NCBI RefSeq assembly: GCF_026914185.1
Contig: NC_070568.1
Coordinates: 2,190,001-2,254,000 of the forward strand
Direction of reading: 5' to 3'
Length of the DNA stretch: 64,000 nt
Origin: Puccinia triticina
Lineage: Eukaryota; Basidiomycota; Pucciniomycetes; Pucciniales; Pucciniaceae
The notes below the pieces were generated by a model. It was given only the letters and a program-made list of their open reading frames with translations. It ran no database searches and had not been told where the DNA came from. Below, one piece after another: positions 56,302-64,000 of this stretch (the stretch's first letter is position 1; every line of letters starts with the position of its first letter). The position numbers were made by a program, and so were the translations under genes.

Positions 56302-58790
56302 CACCAGGGGGGAAAGTGTGGCACTCCCTGGAGAGTGCCAGACCGTATGTTCCTTTGGGAAGACTGTCTGATGTCAAATTATGTGTGAGCATGTGTGATT
56401 TAGGCTTCAAATATGTTGACCTTATGTTCAACTCAGGCTGATCTTTGATCCACTCCATGGTGAACATGTTGGTAATTGAGTTGAGAGTACCCCCACTTGA
56501 TGCCTGGTACACCCTGGTATTCTACACTTAGTGGTGTGTTTCAGGAATCAATTTGAGACCCCCTCCACTCAATGAATGGGTTGTAAAGTCATTGAGTGGA
56601 GATTCCCTCCACTTGATGACTGTTGGACAACCATTGATTGGAGGTTGTGTCCACTCAATGACCATATCTAAATTACCAGCCACCAAGTGGAGACATCCTC
56701 CACTCGATGACTGGTTTTTAATGTCATTGAGTGGAGGGATTCTCCACTCGAGGACTGGTGTGTATACTGGCTGTTGAGTGGGGGGGTTCCTTACTCGGTG
56801 ACTGGTTCTACTGGCCATTGAGTGGAGACACCCTCCACTTGATCACAGTTCACTAGGCTGGGAAAATCCCAGAGCAGTGACCAGTACTGCATGTTGGTCA
56901 TTAAGCCGGGCCTCTCCCAGCTTTAAGGACTGTATGTACTGTACTCAGCGCGGGGAAAGTCCCGGCTTGATGGACAGTATGTACTGTCCATCCTGCTGCA
57001 CTTTTCCAAGCTGAGTGGCCAGTGTAGGCTGCCTACCGCGCTCGGAAAGGCTGACTAGATGATCAGCATTTGCTGGTCGTTGGGCCAGGGCTTCTCGCTG
57101 GATGACCAGTATCTACTGGTCATCGGATTTGAGCTCGGAGAGGCTGCAGATCGATGACCAGGGCATGATGCCTGTCAAGCGCGGCCTCTCTGAACTCAAT
57201 GGCCAGTTTGTGTTGACCATCCAGTCGGAGAAGCCCTGGTCCAATGACCAGCACCTATTGGTCATTGTTCTGGGCCTGTCTGAGCTTGGTGAGCAGTCTG
57301 TACTGTCCACCAACCTCGGAAAAGCCAAGCTGAATGAACAGTATTTGATGTACTGTTCATTGAGTTGGGGCTTTCCCAGCTCCATGACCAGCAAACAAAG
57401 GTCATCGAGCCCGTGTAAACAAGCAACTCGCCAATGTCCACCCTGATGTTTGGCCGAACATGACGGTGGACATAGCGACAAAAAAAACACGCTCCCCGGG
57501 GACACCCGGGGATGCAGAGCTGATCCCTGTTGCCCCGCTGCCACCGTAGTTGACTTGTGCACAGATTGAAACTCCTGGAACACAAGCTTTTTTGGTGATT
57601 TGAAACACATATGAACACCATTTTTGCCACTACAAAATGATGATGATTTTGATTGTTCTGGATACAGCAGGTCAAAAGAGCATCATTCTTATCTTACACC
57701 TGGTGCTAATAATTACCATGTGATAAGAGCAATCAACACCATTTTGTTGCACAATGGCCATGGACATAATGGTAGGTGTGATGAAGGTATGCTACCTGAA
57801 GGAAAAAATTGCCCAAAACAGTCAGGCAAAAGGTGTGAAGATGACCAATCTGCAAGACAAACGGTATGACCCTGCATGCTGAGATGTGTGTGGACATTTC
57901 AGAGTTGACTTTTCACCTCAGAGTTCAGACCAGCTATTGAAATCTTTCTCCTGCTGGTTCCAGGATCATCAAAATGTTGATGCATCTATTGATATCCACC
58001 AATCTGCCCCCTTCCCTCTGTGAAGCTTAATAATTTTAACCTCTAGCTGCTGCATTTTTCAGTCAGATGGAGGTCAAGTGAAGGAAAATTGTGCAATGTG
58101 TATTCACATACAAAAGGTGCATGGACCCAAATGAACAGCTGACCGTATGGCAAACTTTAGCCTGCATAAGTGGACCATCACTTGGTAAACATGGTTGGTG
58201 AAAAGGCCTCTTTGATTGTTCACATTTCATATTACAGGGAGGGAAGACAGGTTACAGAGGTTTTCCCAGCTTTGACACTGTGTGATACTCAAAAAAGAGA
58301 AATTTAATTTTACATAAATTTCCTCCCAATTGATAAAGGGAACAAGCATGGCAGAAATATCCCACAAGGATTAATCTACCAGTTAGCTGAGTCTTTGCGG
58401 TTGCTATAATTTACAGCTATCTTTCATTATGTGATTTTATGTGGGTTTTGATTGAAAAAAATCAGCCCTGAAAAATCTTCCTTCTCACTTGGTCAAGGAT
58501 ATCTTTGAGCATCAGGATAGTTACATTCTTGGCAAAACATGTTGTGAATTGAAGCTCACATCCTGGATTTTGTTTGATATGAACCAAACAGAAAATTTCA
58601 ACTAAGATATTTCCATGTGTTGGAATTGAGTTACAGATCATCCCGCAACCACTTCACCTACAGTTACACATCTGTTGGGAAGAAAATTGAACAAGGAGTT
58701 GCAACTCACATCTAACTCACATCAGACCATTTGACTGACAGAATTACGGCCTGGCATTCTCCAGAGAGTGCCACACTTTCCCCCCTGGTG
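56302..58790. mobile_element. CACTA-like element, unit 3
   Basis: Copy of 11167-13655, with the unit 2 version of the right terminal repeat. Confidence 0.75.
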
Positions 58791-60895
58791 AAATAAATAT
58801 TTTGCAGAATGTTGTCACATGATATGCATGAGCAATGCATAAGAATAAATACACAACAAAATGAAGTGACATTCAAGGGATTTTGAGTTACAAGAAAAGG
58901 AAAGTGACATGAAATGGAAAGAGAGAATTACACCATGACAGTTGAGTACACCCACTCTTTGAAGAGAACACAGACTTTTTTACCATGAGCTGTCATTATG
59001 GTCACTCTTGGGCTCAAGAGCTGCAGTAATCCAGCTTAGTGTTTCCACTTGCATATTGCCTGATTTGGATAAAAGATGATGTTTTGTCTGAGAAAATACC
59101 ACTGCTTGAAACTTGATTATGCTGTGAAGATTTTTCAAAGACTTTTGGGGTGGTGGGATAATTTGGTTCTCCATTTGTTGGCTATCATCCATCATATTTG
59201 TTGAAGTGAAATTGCATGCAATTTTGCTGCTGTTTGAATATCTACATACATGTTTTTGAGGATATTTCCTCCTGAAGTATCCAGTTCATCACATAAGAGA
59301 TGTGGGGTGGGGTTGTGGGTTATGTTATGTTACCCTCTTCCCCTGAAAGTGCAGCAGTGTAGCCGCCTTGAACTCTAGTATTACTTGTATCATAGTCCCC
59401 ACTTATGCGTAACGGAATATGAGTGTGAGAAGGGATAAATGAGTGATACCCTGTTACGAGTTCATTTCCCGTGTACTGTAATATTCAGGTGTACTGTAAT
59501 TATGGTCTTCAAAGTTGAAGTTCATGCATGTATAAATGCATAAATCATAAATTCATAAAACTTTGTTGTTAAGATAAAGTAGCCCGTATGTACTACTTGT
59601 ATTCTTATAGTTAGTTATGCTTTTTCATGAATTTATGATTTACACATTTATGCATGCGTGAATTCCAACTTTGAAAACCATAAATATTAAGGTGTACTGT
59701 AATATTAATGTTACATGTAACTAAACTCTTATAATGACAGTACATTGATGTAACTAGATGTATATGTGTAATACAGATGTAAAATAGAGTACTGTGTGTA
59801 ATGTAGACAATTGCAGGTACTTGGTATGTGTACAGTACTGTGACCACTGACGTGTACTCTGTGGCTGACATCTTATCCACCAAATACACCACTCCTTCAC
59901 AGAATTTACTTGCTCATAATGTGCATGTTAAGAAACACAGCATGTGCCAACCACATTTAGATAGGATATTAAGGATATTATGTAATCAAAGTTTGAAAAT
60001 TTAAGAGCACAGTCACACCTTCTTCTGGAGGATACTCTAGTTTTTCAGACACTCAGAACCACAAAAACCCACATCAAACTAGGATCAACCACATTACTGC
60101 ACAACACTCAAATATATTGATGGTTATTAACCTTCCTGTGATTTTTTTTCTTCTTCTCAATTTCACCTTCTCTGGCCTCCTTGACGTGCTTGTCTTTCCT
60201 CCCCTGTATCTTGAAAATCATCAAATCATATATCTGTAATCATCCAATCCAATCAAAGATCACCTCAAAATCATGATGTATCATTCTCTTTCTGCAGTTT
60301 TTCAACGGTGTATCCGCTGGGCTACACTAAAAAAAGCAACCTTTTAGCGTAGCGCAGCAGTTGACCGCTACATGGCCAGACCAAAGAGGAATAGCGCAGC
60401 GACAACACCGCTGCGCTACTCGCTAAGCGCAGCAATCGTCCGCTACCCTAGCGGAACAGATCCTTTGAATGTATAATTGGTGGAATGTTGGAGGATGTTT
60501 GAAAGGTTGATGGCGACTTCCAGCATCTTGATCCTACATAACATGCATACCTCAAGCATGTGCTCGTAGCGCCAGATAGTGGTCTTTTTGTGTGTGTTTC
60601 ACTGAGACAGTATTGGCCACCGATTATAGGTCAACCTCTTCCAGCGGGGCGAGTTGGGTAGGTCTCTTATGTGGCTAGCGACGTGGCAATGCGGCTTAGT
60701 ATTCTGTCAGAGTGCTTCAATGAGAACACGACTCGCGCGTCCCCTTTGCGATCACGGGGCAATCACCTGAACGAGGGTCTTGGCAGCTTGCGCAGCGCAA
60801 AGCACGGAGCCCACCTTCGGCAGCCTATAAAGAACGCACCACCAAGACCGGACTACCTAGCTCCAACACTCCTCCCTACCCACTCAAAAAAGAAG

Positions 60896-61004
60896 ATGCC
60901 TCCTCCACAAGTTGTCGTCGTCAAGAACGAGGGTGGCAAGGAGATTGGAGGCGGCAACCACTACTGCATCATCTGCCGCGCCCCCGCTTCATCTACCCCT
61001 TCCG
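60896..61004 (+). pseudogene. CIIC-core peptide gene, copy B, 3'-truncated, unit 3
   Basis: Same truncation as in units 1 and 2; donor at 61005, no exon 2. TATA box 60826-60832. Confidence 0.7.
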
Positions 61005-61678
61005 GTAAGCACCCCAAGTCCTCTTCATCACATTCCTCTCACAGAATCCCCCGCACACAGCTTAAAAGTTTGAGTTTTGTAAAGCTTGATTTATTTGAAT
61101 GTATGAGGTCGGGTTGGATGTGGCCGCAAGACCTGGCTAGTCCTATGACTTCCGAACCCCTGCCCTAATATAATGGGGTATGAGCCAATCGAGCTCTAGA
61201 GAAAACTAGAGTTTAAGCTCCCTAGGTCGAACCAGAAACACACACAGCTGAGAATTCTGAGGCGATTGAGTTCGGTGAGGTCCGGTGGATGTGGCCGTCA
61301 CACCACCTGAGGCCTCTCACTTCCCCGAAAGGAGGAATAATCTTTACTGCCAGGCAAAGGCCGGATGAGTGTCTCCAGTTTCTGAGAAGACTTACAGCGT
61401 AGTCGCGACGCGGGTTAGGATTCCGTCCGAGTGCTACACGATCCGCGCGCGCCCTTTGAGATTGAGATCACGCGGTGACTTGTTGCATAAGCAGAACACG
61501 AGTCGCACGTCCTTTGTGGACACGCGGCGGTTGCCTGGACGAGGGTCTTGGCAGTTTGCGCAGCGCGAGACGCTGAGCCCACCCTCGCCTGTCTATAAAA
61601 GACGAACCACCAAGACCGAACTACCTACCTCCAACCACCAACTCGCCCTCCTCCTCACCCCCTCAGAAAAACAAAAAA

Positions 61679-61869
61679 ATGCCTCCCGTTACCTGCACCA
61701 ACCACGGCAAGGAGATTGGTGGCGGCAACCACTACTGCATTATCTGCCGCGCCCCCGCTCCCCCCACCCCTCCCGGTAAGTGAAAAGAATCCTCTTCACA
61801 CAACCCGACTCCTGCAGAACGACTCGACTGACCCAAGATTCCACTTATACTTTGATGTTCCCAGCCTGA
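61679..61869 (+). CDS. CIIC-core short peptide gene, copy C, unit 3
   Basis: Exon 1 61679-61775, intron 61776-61864, TGA 61867-61869; TATA box 61594-61601. Same 33-residue product. Confidence 0.82.
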
Positions 61870-62924
61870 ATTCTCCTCCCGCCTGAGGCTCCTGCAAACT
61901 TACTTTGGCCTTTCTGGAACTCTTTCTTTTTTTCTCCGAGCAAACCGTAGGTCTCTTTCAACATCCACATCCTCCTCACTCGAAATCAGCCTTGTACTAA
62001 TTTTTTCCTCCACTATCAGTCTGTGTATCACACTCGGGCACCATCATGGCTGAGCATCTTATTATCTCAATTGATAAATCGAGGTAAGGTATTGGATACT
62101 ATTGCAATCCTTTCGGTTGAATCACACACTGATATCCTTCCTCTCTTCTCTTAACACTGTGGCGTTTCCGACGGCGGTGGTTTCTTTACTCTCCCAGTTT
62201 CCTTTCTGATTTGCAGCCATATTGTTGTATATTTAGTTCTCTCTTTTTTTGCAGATGTTTTTGAAATTCAATGCCTCTTGCCTTGATCGAGCTCTGAGAA
62301 AAAATAGTCTTTTCATGGAAAGAATTTTGCAATTTTATGTGATCTGTACAATGAACATGATAAAATTTGATGACACTCTTACTCGATCCTTCCTCTGGCA
62401 GGACATTGGGAGATTGAACAGTATTCTTGCTTCTTAAAGCATAGGACACCAATATGCGTCACTTGTCCGTCACCGCCAGCTGAGTAACCAGGACATTCGC
62501 AGCAAAATGGGGTTGAGTCTGATTCCTCCCAATGTGCCAGGTCCGGGTGGATGCGGCTGCCCCACCTTAATTTTACCCTTCTCACTTTCCCGAAAGGAGA
62601 ATTGGGAATAATTTAGTGTTTTTTTATATTTGTCCGAACCAGGCCGGCAGAAGGTGTATAGTTTTTTTAGGGGGCTAGCCAAGTCGCGAGGCGGGTCAGC
62701 ATTCCGTACGAGTGCTTTGATGCGAAACCCGACTCGCGCGGCCCCTTTGTGATCACGCGGCGGTCGCCTCGACGAGGGTGTTGGCAGCTTGCGCAGCGTG
62801 AGACGCTGAGCCCACCTTCCCCTGTCTATAAAAGACGAACCACCAAGACCGAAGTACCTGCCTCCAACCATCACCTCGCCCTCCTCCTCACCCCCTCAGG
62901 AAAAACAAAAAGACAAAAACAAAA

Positions 62925-63118
62925 ATGCCTCCCGTTGTCTGCACCAACCACGGCAAGGAGATCGGTGGCGGCAACCACTACTGCATCATCTGCCGCGCCC
63001 CCGCTCCCCCCACCCCTGCCGGTAAGTGAAAAGAATCCTCTTTGTACAATCCGAGTCCTCAAGAGCGGCTCGATTGACCCAACATACCATTTTTACTCTC
63101 ATGTTCCTTGTAGCCTGA
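62925..63118 (+). CDS. CIIC-core short peptide gene, copy D, unit 3
   Basis: Exon 1 62925-63021, intron 63022-63113, TGA 63116-63118; TATA box 62827-62834. Last gene copy in the window; the stretch 63119-64000 is its 3' module and the start of the copy E upstream region. Confidence 0.82.
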
Positions 63119-64000
63119 ATGTCCTTTCCCCCTCGTCACGCTTCTGGAATCTTTGTTCGGCCTTTCTCGAAATATTGTTTACTTGAGCAAGTTGTAGGTC
63201 TCTTTTAGTATCCACATCTTCCTCGCTTGGCATCATCATCGGGCTAATTCCTCTGTGACTTTCCTTCAGTATCAGTCTCTGTTCTTCCTCATCATGGCCA
63301 ACTAGTCAAGTATCTCAATGGGAACATCGAGGTAAAGCATTGGCTGGTATTGAAATCTCTCGGGATGAATTCCATACTGAATCATTTCTCTTTTCCCGAA
63401 ATCTTGTTTCAGACGGCGGCGGTCTCTCTACTCTCTCAAACTTTTTTCTGACTTTTAAACTGGTCTTTGTATCTTTAGTTGTCCTTATTTTCGGGTGTTT
63501 CTCAAATCCAATGCCTTTGATTTGTGACCTTCTCAAACTGCGAAAGCCCTTCCTCAGAGTACTTCTTGAATTGTTTTTGGCCTTCAGGAACAAACCTGGG
63601 ATACTCAAGCAATCCTAACTTTTCTTATCCTCATAGTCACCGAATGCATATATCTATATTCCAAGTTTTACAATCGTGCATGGTGTATTTTCCGAAAGAG
63701 AGAAAGAAATCACAATTTACCCTTGCTTAATGTTATTTGGGGAACACGAGCTGCCTCTGTTTCCTGGTCTTCGAGCAGAGTGCAAGCTCTTCCGAAGTGC
63801 CCGGGATTGCCTTAAGAGACAAAGACAAATGTAGTGGCTCGCAAAATGTCCAGAAACAACAATATATATAAGGCCTACCGCTGTCAACCAGCGTCACCTC
63901 GCTCCCATGTTGTGATTCTTTTCCAGTTTCTGCTCGGGGGTATTCACTCATCGAGCCCGATAGAAAACTGTATTTTACCTCCCCTTGGATAATATAGTTA

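Larger units (their letters stand above)
50946..60465. other. Transposon-rich spacer, unit 3 (3.7 kb shorter)
   Basis: Same as 2070-15330 except for the 3741-bp deletion at 53574/53575. The deletion removes the 5' end of the decayed membrane-protein gene, the hairpin run, the PIKK fragment and one TAGAGGCC repeat end. Confidence 0.8.
48877..64000. repeat. Tandem unit 3 (partial, with internal deletion)
   Basis: Matches unit 1 at an offset of 48876 up to 53574, then at 45135 from 53575 onward, so 3741 bp of spacer are missing at the 53574/53575 junction. The window ends inside the upstream region of copy E. Copies A, B, C and D are present and intact relative to the other units. Confidence 0.96.

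Overview
The window is eukaryotic and probably from a rust fungus (Pucciniales, perhaps Puccinia). The reasons are short GT-AG introns of 80-92 nt with CTGAC-type branch sites, sharp TATA boxes, and a dense load of small non-autonomous DNA transposons, some of which (GGTACCCG-rich hAT-like element, TAGAGGCCAAGG-type ends) look like rust repeats. The organism call is inference. Most of the sequence is not protein coding.

At the largest scale it is a direct tandem array of one unit of about 24.4 kb. Unit 1 is 1-24402, unit 2 is 24403-48876, and unit 3 starts at 48877 and runs off the end. The units look nearly identical. Unit 1 lacks 72 bp that unit 2 has (48011-48082). Unit 3 lacks 3741 bp that unit 2 has (29101-32841).

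Each unit has two halves. One is a roughly 10-kb cluster of nine same-strand paralogous mini-genes (B, C, D, E, F, G, H, I, then A of the next unit). The other is a roughly 13.3-kb transposon-rich spacer (2070-15330 in unit 1). In all there are 22 gene copies in the window. Each encodes a peptide of about 33-42 residues with an invariant core GKEIGGGNHYCIICR, a variable N-terminus and a short Pro/Ala/Thr tail. Exon 1 carries all but the last codon or codons; one short intron follows; exon 2 begins CCTGA and supplies the stop. A TATA box lies 62-81 bp before the ATG, with a shared GCGCAGCGC block and, in six of nine paralogues, a CCTTTGT (ACAAAGG) HMG-box-like site further upstream. Size, an aromatic residue before a C-aliphatic-aliphatic-X box, multiplicity and the ACAAAGG site recall basidiomycete lipopeptide mating pheromone precursors. 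However, the CIIC box is followed by 9-10 or more residues, so it is not a standard C-terminal CAAX box. The function is unproven.

The spacer holds a Tc1/mariner-like MITE inserted into a decayed multi-exon gene, a run of about a dozen hairpins, a small kinase (PIKK-family) gene fragment, a hAT-like MITE with an 8-bp target duplication, a CACTA-like element packed with palindromic subrepeats, and several further palindromic elements. I found no rRNA, tRNA or CRISPR.
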